A stretch of DNA of 64,000 nucleotides from positions 699,501-763,500 of the forward strand of contig NC_081809.1 in the NCBI RefSeq assembly GCF_030704535.1, read 5' to 3'. The notes beneath the pieces were generated by a model. That model worked only from the letters and a program-made list of their open reading frames with translations. It searched no databases and was not told where the DNA came from. Position 1 is the stretch's first letter. Each line of letters opens with the position of its first letter. The translations under genes and the position numbers were made by a program. Shown one piece after another: positions 1-12,700 of this stretch. The DNA comes from Vitis vinifera. Lineage: Eukaryota; Streptophyta; Magnoliopsida; Vitales; Vitaceae.

Positions 1-742
1 ATAGCCAAAACATGAAAACATGAAGTAATTTAGTATTATTTAAATATATAGGAAATTAATGAAACCAAACTCAAGAAGTGTATTTAAATAAAAAATAAAT
101 TTAAATTTCATATTTTTTTTGAAGTATATTTAAGGTTTTTTTTATATTATTAATAGGAAATTAAATGTGAGAAAATTATTTTTGTAAATATTTTTTCTTT
201 TCTTAATATTTTTCTAGGCCAAAACATATGATAAAAATTTGAGATAAAGTATGAGAAAAATAGCAAGAAAATAAATGGAAGAAAAGAGTGGAAAATAAAA
301 ATAATAGGTTAAATCTTAATAAATTTATCTTATTTAGTAATTTAATTTTCTCTAATTCTCTTACAATATAAAATTTTAGATAATTTTTTTATATCTAATT
401 TTTCTTCATATTTTTCACCAGATTTTAACAACATTTTTCTTCTTATATGTAAACTATACAGGGGGTGGTTGCTAGGCAAATATGTAATTAAACACAAGGA
501 GCAGGAATCGTCTCGAACGGGCACAGAGAAATAAAGGTGAGGCCGATTTCTAGAGGCTTCTGGACCCTTGGTTCCTCAGATCTCCGCTGCGAATCTCTTT
601 CTCTCAATTTAGGCAATTCTGAGACTCCATTGCGGCCTCCAAAACCCTAGAAACTCCATCTCTATATCCATCAACGTCACTTCTCAGACAAACGACGCTG
701 TTTCTTGTGCCCACACCAATCTACTCCCTTGATTTCGCAGCA
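1..742. other. Intergenic and 5' leader of the DUF789 gene
   Basis: The first 480 bases are very AT-rich with no credible coding sequence. Base composition changes near 480-540, and the stretch from about 530 to 742 is more balanced and pyrimidine-rich, as expected of a promoter-proximal region and 5' untranslated leader of the gene starting at 743. The motif acaaacgacgctgttt near 687-702 resembles a short element often seen near plant transcription starts. No TATA box could be assigned with confidence. Confidence 0.5.
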
Positions 743-3700
743 ATGTCTGGTCAGGGAGGAGTCTCGATCAGCCGGAGCCGCAACGGCCACCGATTCTACG
801 ACCCTCCCGCCGTGAGAAGAAATCAACAGCAGCAACAGCAGCAACAGCAGCAGCAGCAGCAACAGCAGCAGCATCAGCATCAGCAACAGCAGCAGCAGCA
901 GCAGATGGTGCATCGGCAACAGGTCCAGAAGCCGTTGAAGCACAAGGCTGCAGCCGAGCCGGAGAGCAGAACCGAGCTCGATGATTGCTCATCAACGTGT
1001 TCGGTTTCTCACCAGGGACTCGGCGATTCCACCAATTTGGATCGGTTCTTGGAGTACACCACTCCGGTGGTTCCGGCGCAGCACTTCCCCAAGGTACCGG
1101 AAAGTGGAAGCTAGGGTTTCTTCGCTTTTCTGTTTGGTTGCTCAGAAAACTTTTAAAATTTGAATTTTATGTTTTACATCAATCAGTAAATATAGTTTTA
1201 CTAGCTACCATTTTCCTAGGGTGCCAGCCAACCGACATTTTGGGATTCGGAAATAGGTTTCTCTGATAGTCTACTTTTTGAACCAAATTGGTTGCCGAGA
1301 GAAAGAAGACACAGAAAATAAAATGAAAATTTGAATTATGTGCTTGAGCTGTTTTGATTTACATAGAACGGGATTAGAAGTTTGATTAGAGCCAACTAAG
1401 CGAAGGTTTTAAGTTGGTTCAATGATGAAAATCTTGAAGTCAGAATTCAGTTTCTTTTCATTTTTCCTACTTTCTCCAGGCAACCAAAGGTATGTATCTT
1501 TGCTTGAATGTCTTTTATTTCTGTTCATTTTTGTGAAGAAATGGCTTTTATTTGGTGAACTGTAGACGAGCATGAGGGGATGGAGAAATCATCAAACAGA
1601 GTTTCATCCATACTTCATCCTTGGGGACTTATGGGAATCGTTCAAGGAGTGGAGTGCATATGGAGCGGGAGTTCCTCTTTTGTTGAATGGAAGTGAATCC
1701 GTTGTGCAGTACTATGTGCCTTACTTGTCTGGCATTCAACTTTATATAGACCCATCAAAGCCCTCCCCCAGGCTAAGGTGAGTCTTTTTAATGATTGGTT
1801 TTTCCATTTTCATCCTATTGGTTTTTCCTTATGTTTAATATCCCCACTTTTGTTTCCTAGAGGTTCCAATTGAAAATTTTAGTGATTGGTTTTATTTTGA
1901 GTTGAATCCTTGCAACGATAAGATATTTGTGTCATTCTTGGATTTCAACTTGCAACTCTTTGTTGGGTCAATGGAAGTTACTGTTGAATTTTTATTATTA
2001 GGTCTGTAAGTGAAATTGATTAGGTTTACAAGGATCACCTCACATTTGGACTCTTCCATTTCTCATTACACTTGCACTCCTTCTTTAGCCATGTATTGTT
2101 TCAGTTTCTACTATATGGTGTTTGTTGTTATGTTAATGCACTCACTTTTTAGAAAGAACTCTTGCCTGAGGGCATCATTGAAATGGAAAATGACTTGTGG
2201 AGGCTGTAATACATTTTCTATATGTCTGTTTCTCATCTTTGATGTTTCTTATCATTCACTATGTATAGGCCTATTAAGGCTTTGTTTTGAGTTATGTAGA
2301 TTTAGCTATTTTTCCCATCTATAACTCATCTTATTGTCTCATTGACCAAAAATAAAAATTTACTGCCATGTGAGGCCTAGATAAATGTTATATAACAATT
2401 AAATCCAGAAAATTTTACACATACACACATCAGTGGAATTTATAGAAAAGGTGCAACCTTATTAGATATCAGAACAAACATCCATAATCTTATGTCTAAC
2501 CACAAAAGCATTATGAGATTTTAAAACTTCCTTCTAGTTCTTTTTCTGAGGATCTTAGCAATTAACTTGTACACGCTCACAACTGGCTGATTGGTCTAGT
2601 GTCTTTCAGCTCTTCTGCTTTTGGAAGCAATACAAAAAGGTGGAAAGGCTTCTAATGGATTCACCATGTCCCCTCTCCAGAGTCCCTTAATTTTTTTGCT
2701 AGGAAGCTATTCAGTACGATATTTACCCTATCACTTAGAGCAAATAACCACAAAATCTTATGTCTAACCACAAAAGCATTATGAGATTTTAAAACTTCCT
2801 TCTAGTTCTTTTTCTGAGGATCTTAGCAATTAACTTGTACACGCTCACAACTGGCTGATTGGTCTAGTGTCTTTCAGCTCTTTTGCTTTTGGAAGCAATA
2901 CAAAAAGGTGGAAAGGCTTCTAATGGATTCACCATGTCCCCTCTCCAGAGCCCCCTAATTTTTTTGCCTGGAAGCTATCCAGTACGATATTTACCCTATT
3001 ACTTAGAGCAAATAACCACAAAATCTTATGTCTAACCACAAAAGCATTATGAGATTTTAAAACTTCCTTCTAGTTCTTTTTCTGAGGATCTTAGCAATTA
3101 ACTTGTACACGCTCACAACTGGCTGATTGATCTAGTGTCTTTCAGCTCTTCTGCTTTTGGAAGCAATACAAAAAGGTGGAAAGGCTTCTAATGGATTCAC
3201 CATGTCCCCTCTCCAGAGTCCCCTAATTTTTTTGCTAGGAAGCTATTCAGTACGATATTTACCCTATCACTTAGAGCAAATAACCACAAAATCTTATGTC
3301 TAACCACAAAAGCATTATGAGATTTTAAAACTTCCTTCTAGTTCTTTTTCTGAGGATCTTAGCAATTAACTTGTACACGCTCACAACTGGCTGATTGGTC
3401 TAGTGTCTTTCAGCTCTTCTGCTTTTGGAAGCAATACAAAAAGGTGGAAAGGCTTCTAATGGATTCACCATGTCCCCTCTCCAGAGTCCCCTAATTTTTT
3501 TGCTAGGAAGCTATTCAGTACGATATTTACCTTATCACTTAGAGCAAATAACCACAAAATCTTATGTCTAACCACAAAAGCATTATGAGATTTTAAAACT
3601 TCCTTCTACTTCTTTTTCTGAGGATCTTAGCAATTAACTTGTACACGCTCACAACTGGCTGATTGGTCTAGTGTCTTTCAGCTCTTCTGCTTTTGGAAGC

Positions 3701-6700
3701 AATACAAAAAGGTGGAAAGGCTTCTAATGGATTCACCATGTCCCCTCTCCAGAGTCCCCTAATTTTTTTGCTAGGAAGCTGTTCAGTACGATATTTACCC
3801 TATCACTTAGAGCAAATAAAACCTCTTCTGTTGAGAAAGTCCTCCAACCAAATCCTATCTTTTGTTTCAATGGACATAAACACTACTCCATCAAGCCTTG
3901 GTATTGGCCTCCAGTCATTTTCATATAGCCTTTGAAAACGTTAAGATGTCTAGTATATTCTCTTTCTCAATAGAATTTTAACTCCCCCGTTTTTGAATCC
4001 CAATTGAGTTTGCCCTTGATGTACATTGGCTAGCTGATGGAAAATTTTAGTGCTACTATCACCCTCTGTAAATCAAAAGGCTCTTGATCTTTTTATTCCA
4101 AGTCATCTTCTCTTGCTTGACTGAGATCCTTAATGCCCTCTCTCCAAGCTCCTAAAACCACCTTTTCCTCCAGAAGGCCTACAACACCCTTCTTTGTGTC
4201 TCACTCTCTTATGTCCTTGAAGCGTAGTTTTTTCAGTAACCACAATCCTAAAAACCTTTGTTCTATTTTTTTTAAATCCTCTTTCAAAGCTTTTAACTTA
4301 TGGGCCAACCCGAAACTAGGAGTTCTACCAGCCACCTTCTCCCTCCATTGTTTCAGTGATTTCAAAGCCTACATCTTCTAACCACATATTATCAAATCAA
4401 AGTAGTCTCAACCCATTGAATCTTCCACAGATTCTTTCTAACGGAGTTCGAAAATCTAGTTAACCTTCTCAAAAAGAAAGACCTACCTAACATAAAAGCT
4501 AGCCACTAATTCTACACTGTGAAAAGGATGCAAGCATATAAAATGTTTATGATTAATGTTGACACCATACGGAGCTGCGTTTTTTATTATTCCTTTTCCC
4601 TTTGTTCCATTCATCCTTCTTTTTACAGTTTTCTAGATAATAATATTTCAGGTTTCTATAGATGAGAGAGAGAGCGAGAGAGGGTGAGAAAGAGGGCGAC
4701 GGCGATTGTGATGGCGAGGAGGAGGAGGAGAGATCGGCGTCGCAAATCAGAAGGAAGGAGAGTAGGTTTACAGTGGAGTCTAAGGAGTTTGAGATTGCGG
4801 TGGAAGATAGAAGAGGAAAGATCCAAGGATGCATTGTGGAGAAGAAGGGAGGGGCCTCGTCATGGGTCCGACTGGGAGCGGAGAGTTTAACGTTCTTCTT
4901 GGAAGGGTTGAACCTCTGTATCAAGGGTGAGAAAGAAATTAGATGGGGAAGGGAATGGAAGGAGCAGGGGCGAGTGTACTCTATGATTCGGGGGACAAAC
5001 AGAGCGGGGGGGTTTATTCGCCTAGGGGTCTCTGATGTAGAGGGGAAAAGGTTCTGCATCTTCCTCCCGAGAGGTCGTAGGGATAAGAAGGGGTGGACGA
5101 TCATGGCGGAGAAGCTCAAACAGGTGTTAGGGTTTTTTGGTAAAAATCCTGAAATAAACAAGGGAAAGGTTGTGGAGAAAGGTGCTATGGGAGGGTCATA
5201 TGCAACAATGGTGAGAAAGTCGCCGACGGGTAACCTAAATGCTGTTGCAATAAAGGTGAACAAAGAGGAGTCAGAAGTTTTAAAAAGGAAATTGCAAAAT
5301 TGTGCTGTAGCGAGCTGGAGAGATGGATCGGGGGGGGGGGGGGAAGATGATATTGAGAAGTGGGGGAAATTCAGGGCAAAGTCTTGGGACCTCAAAGGTA
5401 ACCTAGGGCTGGCTAAGTTGAACAAGAGGAAAGCGCTGTTGGAATTTGAGGATTTGGAAGAGGCCAGACGAGTCGTCTCCTCTGGGAGCTGCGCGTGGGA
5501 AGGAACCCAGGTAAGGTTGGAACATTGGAGCCCTAGGAGCGGATGTTGGGCAGAGGGGGAAGAGAGAAGGGACGTCTGGGTAAGGATTGTTGGGCTCCCA
5601 ATTTCGTTATGGAGCCCAGAAATTTTGAGGAGAGTGGGGGATGCCTGTGGTGGTTTTATCACCACCGATGAAAATACGAGATCGATGAGAGATCTCCAAT
5701 GGGCCAGAATCCTAGTGAAATGGGGAGGGGAAGCTAAACCAAACGTGTTGGAAATCGAAGGGGAGGAAGAAAGCTATGTTGTGTCCCTATGGTGGGAATG
5801 TTGGCCGGTGTTGAGGAGGAAATGCAGGGACGAAGTTGATCGTCAAAGCAGGAAGGTTAGGGGTGAGGAGGATCCACGCGCGGGGCAGCGAGTGATGATG
5901 GGTTGGGGGAGCGGGAGGCTTGAGATGCTGCACCCGTCAGACGATGGGACGGTGCTGCAGGGGGCTGGTCGAGTCGGATCGAGACCAGTCCAGAATTAAG
6001 CCCGTCCACTCGTAATTGGGTCTCATCTGATGATATGAAGTCTTTAAGCCCAATCGCGGGCCCAAGGGAAACAAGAAGGGAGGGCGGGCCTAGCCTATTG
6101 TTTGGGTCCATGGACTTGAAAAATAAAGGGGTGGCTGTAAGTGATGTTGGCCCAGACGAAGGCCCATCGGAAGTTGTGGGCTGCTATTCTAAAGGTCCAG
6201 CGGTGTCTCTAGCCCAGCTGACAAATAAAGGCCTGTGTTGTTTAACGGCCTGCACAACAAGGAAGGGCACTAAGGCATTAGCAGTTCAAGAGGTAACGGG
6301 CCTTAGTTTGAAGGGTTCTGCGCACAGTCATTCTCTAGAAGCAGAGTTCTTTGCTGCGAGGGAGAATGAGGATACTAGGAAGCTACAAGGAGGGGTGAGG
6401 CTGACAGTGACGGATAGGGCGCTTGAGGAGGAATCAATGAGGTATGGAAAGGGGATTGGTTCCTGGGGGAAAAGGGAAATGGGGAACTCTCATCTTAATT
6501 CTTTTCCTTTTGATCGGACTCTGGGGGGGAGTTTTTCGATCATTCTGGGGATTTGGATGAGGAGGGTCGGGACGATAAATCACTATGGCTAACAGTGTAT
6601 AAGGCATGCAATGAAAGGATTAAGGAATGTAAGGAACTGGGAGGCATTCACTGCAACAGTGACAAAGGTAGGGAGATGGAAGGGGTAGGCGATATAGATG

Positions 6701-9700
6701 ATGCTCAAGGTGTGAGAAGTGAGCTGGAGGGTAACTGGGAAGAGAGTGGTTTGGCAAGATTCAGCAAGTTTCTGGGCTTCCCTACGGAGGGATTGGAGAA
6801 GGAAATCCTAAATTTTCTGACAAAGATCAGGAAAAGAAGGGAGAAAATATACAGCAAAGAGTTACTGGAAAAGTCTAAATTTGAAAGGGAGTTAAAACGT
6901 TTAGAATGTTCCATAAACTATGAGGGAGGGCTGAAACAGAAAGGCTCGGTACAGGGCAAAGGGCGCCAAATTGTAGTTGTCCAATGAAGGTGAAAATTTT
7001 GAGCTGGAATGTGAGGGGGGCAAATGATAGCTCCAAAAGAAAAGTAATTAAGACGTTTATAAGAAATCAGAGGGTGGACTTAATGTGCATTCAGGAGACA
7101 AAAGTGCAGTGTATGACGGATAGCATTGCGAGAAGTATAGGCTCCGGGAGATTCCTAGGCTGGAGAGCAGTGAATGCGGAGGGAGCTTCGGGAGGTATTT
7201 TTATATGCTGGGATAGAAGGGCTCTGGACATGCTAGATTGGGAGGAGGGTCAGTTTACCTTGTCCTGCAGATTTCACAATGTAGAAGATGGAAATGTATG
7301 GGTTTTTACGGGAGTGTATGACCCTTTTTCTAAGGTAGAGAGGGATGCTTTATGGGAAGAGTTTGGGGCGATCAGAGGGCTGTGGGAGGATCCTTGGTGC
7401 ATAGGGGGGGATTTTAACATTACTTTGTTTTCAAGGGAAAGGAGTGGGCAGAGGAGGATTAGCTCAGCAATGAGAAATTTTGCTGAAATTGTGGACGATC
7501 TTGGGCTGGTGGATCTTCCTCTGCAGGGGGGAGATTTTACTTGGAATGGGGGTCTACATAATCAATCTTGGGCTCGTTTGGACAGGTTTCTGGTGTCTCC
7601 CAGCTGGATAGATCAATTCAGTGGGATTAACCAGTGCAGGCTGCCTCGTCCGGTGTCCGATCATTTCCCAATTATGCTAGTGGGGGGTGGGATAAGACGA
7701 GGCCCGACCCCATTCAGATTTGAAAATATGTGGCTTAAGGCTAAGGGATTTAAAGAGCTGGTACGCAGCTGGTGGCAAGGTATTGATGTTAGGGGTAGTG
7801 CTAGCTACAAGTTGGCTACTAAAATGAAGGAAATCAAACAGAAGCTGAAAGTGTGGAATAGAGAAGTATTTGGTAAGCTGGAGAGCAACAAATCTGCAGC
7901 TTTGCAACAGGTGGAATTTTGGGATAGGGAGGAAAATGACAGAATTCTGACTATGGAGGAATCAGAACTTAAGAAAGAGGCAAAAGAAAATTACAAAAAA
8001 TGGGTGATTATGGAGGAAACTCACTGGAGACAACTTTCTAGGGAGATATGGCTGAAAGAGGGGGATAGAAACACGGGTTTCTTTCATCGTATGGCAAGTG
8101 CTCACCGTAGAAATAATTGTATGGAGAGAGTTAAGATTAATGGGGAGTGGTTTCTAGAGGAGCAGGAAATTAGAGAAGGAATTGCTAATGCGTTTAAAGA
8201 GCTTCTTTCAGAAGATTCGGGGTGGAAGGCGGATATTGGGAGTCTTCAGCTAGATCAGATCAGTCAAGAAGAGTCCGAGATTTTGGAGAGGCCCTTTATA
8301 GAGGAGGAAATTCAGGGGGCTTTAATGGAGATGAATGGGGATAAAGCCCCTGGTCCGGATGGTTTTACTCTGGCTTTTTGGCAAAGTTGTTGGGAGTTTG
8401 TTAAAGAGGAGATTATAGAAATGTTCAAGGAATTCTATGAGCATAGCTCTTTCCTCAAAAGCCTTAACAATACTTTTTTGGTTTTGATCCCCAAGAAATG
8501 TGGTGCTGAGGATCTTGGGGATTTTAGACCTATTAGCCTATTAGGGGGTCTTTACAAGTTATTGGCTAAAGTGCTGGCTAACACAGCTGGTGGCAAGGTA
8601 TTGATGTTAGGGGTAGTGCTAGCTACAAGTTGGCTACTAAAATGAAGGAAATCAAACAGAAGCTGAAAGTGTGGAATAGAGAAGTATTTGGTAAGCTGGA
8701 GAGCAACAAATCTGCAGCTTTGCAACAGGTGGAATTTTGGGATAGGGAGGAAAATGACAGAATTCTGACTATGGAGGAATCAGAACTTAAGAAAGAGGCA
8801 AAAGAAAATTACAAAAAAATGGGTGATTATGGAGGAAACTCACTGGAGACAACTTTCTAGGGAGATATGGCTGAAAGAGGGGGATAGAAACACGGGTTTC
8901 TTTCATCGTATGGCAAGTGCTCACCGTAGAAATAATTGTATGGAGAGAGTTAAGATTAATGGGGAGTGGTTTCTAGAGGAGCAGGAAATTAGAGAAGGAA
9001 TTGCTAATGCGTTTAAAGAGCTTCTTTCAGAAGATTCGGGGTGGAAGGCGGATATTGGGAGTCTTCAGCTAGATCAGATCAGTCAAGAAGAGTCCGAGAT
9101 TTTGGAGAGGCCCTTTACAGAGGAGGAAATTCAGGGGGCTTTAATGGAGATGAATGGGGATAAAGCCCCTGATCCGGATGGTTTTACTCTGGCTTTTTGG
9201 CAAAGTTGTTGGGAGTTTGTTAAAGAGGAGATTATAGAAATGTTCAAGGAATTCTATGAGCATAGCTCTTTCCTCAAAAGCCTTAACAATACTTTTTTGG
9301 TTTTGATCCCCAAGAAATGTGGTGCTGAGGATCTTGGGGATTTTAGACCTATTAGCCTATTAGGGGGTCTTTACAAGTTATTGGCTAAAGTGCTGGCTAA
9401 CAGATTGAAGAGAGTGGTTGGTAAGGTGGTCTCAAATTCTCAGAATGCCTTTGTGAGGGGAAGACAGATTCTTGATGCTTCTCTAATAGCAAATGAAGTG
9501 ATAGACTCATGGCAAAAACGAAGAGAAAAGGGTATTATATGCAAACTGGATATAGAGAAAGCTTATGACAGTATCAATTGGAAGTTTCTATTGAAGGTGT
9601 TGCAGAAAATGGACTTTGGGTCTAAGTGGGTGGGGTGGATGTGGAGTTGTATATCTTCAGCTAAATTCTCAGTGATGGTTAATGGAGTGCCTGCAGGTTT

Positions 9701-12700
9701 CTTTCCTAGCTCCAAAGGTCTTAGACAAGGAGATCCCTTGTCTCCTTATCTCTTTGTTATGGGAATGGAAGTGTTGGATGTTCTTATTAGGAGAGCTGTG
9801 GAGGGGGGCTTCTTATCAGGGTGCAACATAAGGGGCGGTAGTGAGTCTCCATTGCATATCTCTCATTTGTTCTTTGCGGACAATACCATCATATTCTGTG
9901 AGGCCAGAAAGGACCACTTAACTCATTTAAGTTGGATCTTGTTTTGGTTTGAAGCGGCTTCAGGACTAAAGATTAATCTAGCAAAGAGTGAAATTATTCC
10001 AGTGGGAGAGGTGGTGGGGATGGAGGAGTTGGCTGTTGAGCTAGGGTGCAAGGTGGGCTCTTTACCTTCTCAGTACTTGGGTCTACCCTTAGGGGTACTC
10101 AATAGAGCGCCTTATATGTGGGATGGGGTGGAAGAGAGAGTCAGGAGAAGACTAGCTCTTTGGAAAAGGCAATATATATCTAAAGGGGGAAGAGTTACTT
10201 TAATAAAAAGCACTTTGGCAAGCATGCCAATCTACCAAATGTCAATCTTCAGGATGTCCAAGATGGTGGCTAGAAGACTTGAGAAAGTGCAAAGGGACTT
10301 TTTGTGGGGAGGAGGACATATGGAGGGGAAAACTCACTTGGTTAATTGGGAGGTGGTATGTACAGATAAGGCTAAAGGGGGGCTAGGCATTAGAAAGCTA
10401 GCCTTGTTGAACAAAGCATTACTTGGCAAATGGATATGGAGGTATGCTTGTGACAAAGATAATTTTTGGAAACAAGTGATCAAGGTGAAGTACGGGCAGG
10501 AGGATTTTGGGTGGAGGCCAAAGAAGGCTATGGGGGCAGTGGGAGTAGGGGTGTGGAAGGAGATTTGGAAAGAATCAGAATGGTGCTGGAATAACATGAT
10601 TTTCAAAGTAGGGAAGGGCAACACAATCAGATTTTGGACAGATGTGTGGTGTTCAGAGACAACGTTGTCCAATTGTTTTCCTCATCTCTTTGCTATGGCA
10701 GTTCAAAGGAACGCAACGGTTGAGGAAATGTGGGATCAAAATTCGGGTCACGAAAATTGGAATCTAAATTTTTTAAGGGATTTCAATGATTGGGAGTTGG
10801 GGTTGGTTGGGGATTTTCTTCAAATTTTGAGGGGCCACAAACCCTCTGGGGTAGAAGACTCAGTCCTGTGGAGTAAAGGAAGAAGGGCGCACTTCAGGGT
10901 AAAGGAAGCGTATAATTTGCTGGTGAGATCTGAGGGTACAAGCTTTCCTTCAAGAAGCATTTGGGTGACAAGGGTGCCAACTAAAGTTTGTTTTTTTGCA
11001 TGGGAGGCGACATGGGGGAGGGTGCTGACTTTGGACAGACTTCAAAGAAGAGGATTACAACTTCCAAATCGCTGCTTTCTGTGTGGTTGTGAGGAAGAAA
11101 GTGTAAATCATATACTCATACACTGTACAGTGGTTAGAGTTCTATGGGATATAGTGTTTGGTTTAGTAGATGTGAAATGGGTTTTCCCAGAAACTGTAAA
11201 GGATGTTTTAGTTAGTTGGAGGGGTTCGTTTGTGGGAAAGAAAAGGAAAAAGATTTGGGAAGCCATTCCGTTGTGTATTTTTTGGACGGTGTGGAAGGAA
11301 ATGAATAGATTAGCCTTTAGGGGGGGGGGGGGTGTTGAACGTTCAGAAGTTAAAGAATTTTTTTGTTTGTAATTTGTGGAGTTGGGCCAAACTGTATGTA
11401 GGTGAGGAGGCGTTTTCCCTTATAGGATTTCTTGAATGGATGGCTTCCACTTAATGGGAGGTGGTTCTGTTTTTGTTGTTTTTTGAGGCTTAGAGGCCTT
11501 GTATACCCCCTGTATACTTTGTGGCGTCTTGCCTTTTGATTGAATATACTTTACTTATCAAAAAAAAAAAAAAAAATGTTGACGCCATACAAACAACCTT
11601 CATCGACTTTCTCTTAGGCTCAAACCTTTACTAAAGAGGACATGGTCTAAAAACCACCTATTTTCATGGTCTAAGGCTTGGTGAAAAATAACTGATAAAG
11701 GTGGAGTTAATGCTTTTAATAATGGCATCTCCTGAACTTTCATTAAGTTCTTTCTCAAGGTAAGTTAAAGCTCTTGGTGTAACCCGAAAGAAAAACCATT
11801 GAGACCTATAATTTTCTCGATCATATTGAAGATGACCTCTTTAGGGCTTGAGCAGTGGAAATGGAAATTCTTTTCTATTTTTGAAAACGGAAAAAAAAAA
11901 ATGAAGAAAATTCAAAAAGTGGGTTTGGTAAATACATTTTCTCGCAAATTGTTTCCAAAACATTTCCTGAAAATAAGTCGCTAAAAATGTTAAAATTATT
12001 ATATTCACATTTTCAATATTACAAGCAATTTGACCGTTGAAAACTGTTAAAATACTATCATGTTCATTGATTTTATTTTTCAAATTGAGAACATTTTGCT
12101 ACCAAATACACCCTTTGATTTCCTGCTCGATTGCACTCCAACCATTTTTTTTTATCGCACTACAACCATGTTGCTCACCCTTGCAAAATCAAACCCTTAG
12201 CCCCCTCATTCCCAGCATTCTTATTTTTTTCTACCTTTTTTTTTTTTTTATTACCGAGGAACTTTTCATGGCCAAACCCTTAGGACTCTCCATGAGGACC
12301 CAAACCTTGGGGTACTAACTGTACCACCTTATTTTTTTCTACCATTACCCATGCATTTCAAATGCTTAGAATTTTGAATCCCCTTTCTTCATCCACTTCA
12401 CTTTGGTTTCTGCCTCTAACTAACCTTTATCTTGAACGTGTCTTCTAGCATTGGTTTCTTTGAGACTCTAGGGCTGTCTAAGACCAGAGTTAGAATACCA
12501 ATGTTCCCAATATCTTTAAGAAGCTTTCCTCTAACCAAGGCTATCAAAGGTGTCTTTATTCCCCATTTTCCAACCTGGCTTTGACAGGAAAATCAAGTAA
12601 AATCAATAATCTGTTGCTCAAGTTGGCTTACCCGTCTTGCGTTTCCTACCTTATGCAAAAGCTTATCTAGTACTTAGGCAGCCATTATAGTGGAGAAACT

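Larger units (their letters stand above)
4571..11574 (+). mobile_element. L1-type non-LTR retrotransposon (LINE), sense
   Basis: A 7.0-kb element with ORF1, ORF2, a short 3' untranslated part and a poly(A) run at about 11560-11574, bounded by a 16-bp target-site duplication. Removing the 819-bp internal duplication would give about 6.2 kb, a normal length for plant L1 elements, so it appears essentially full length. It lies in the same orientation as the host gene, inside intron 2. ORF1 is broken near 5997 and ORF2 is broken by the internal duplication. The reverse-transcriptase active-site box reads FADN, so this copy should be inactive. Confidence 0.93.

Noticed and set aside
677-943. Minus-strand open frame with a long polyleucine run
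   Set aside because: It is the complement of the CAG/CAA polyglutamine codons of the DUF789 exon 1; a composition shadow.
2485-3824. Regular tandem array considered as a CRISPR-like or satellite array
   Set aside because: No spacers between units; the unit encodes a LINE reverse-transcriptase fragment, and the organism is a plant.
4553-5665. 370-codon minus-strand open frame
   Set aside because: Lies opposite LINE ORF1, whose purine-rich coding strand leaves the other strand free of stops; no domain similarity, Ser/Pro/Phe-rich artefact.
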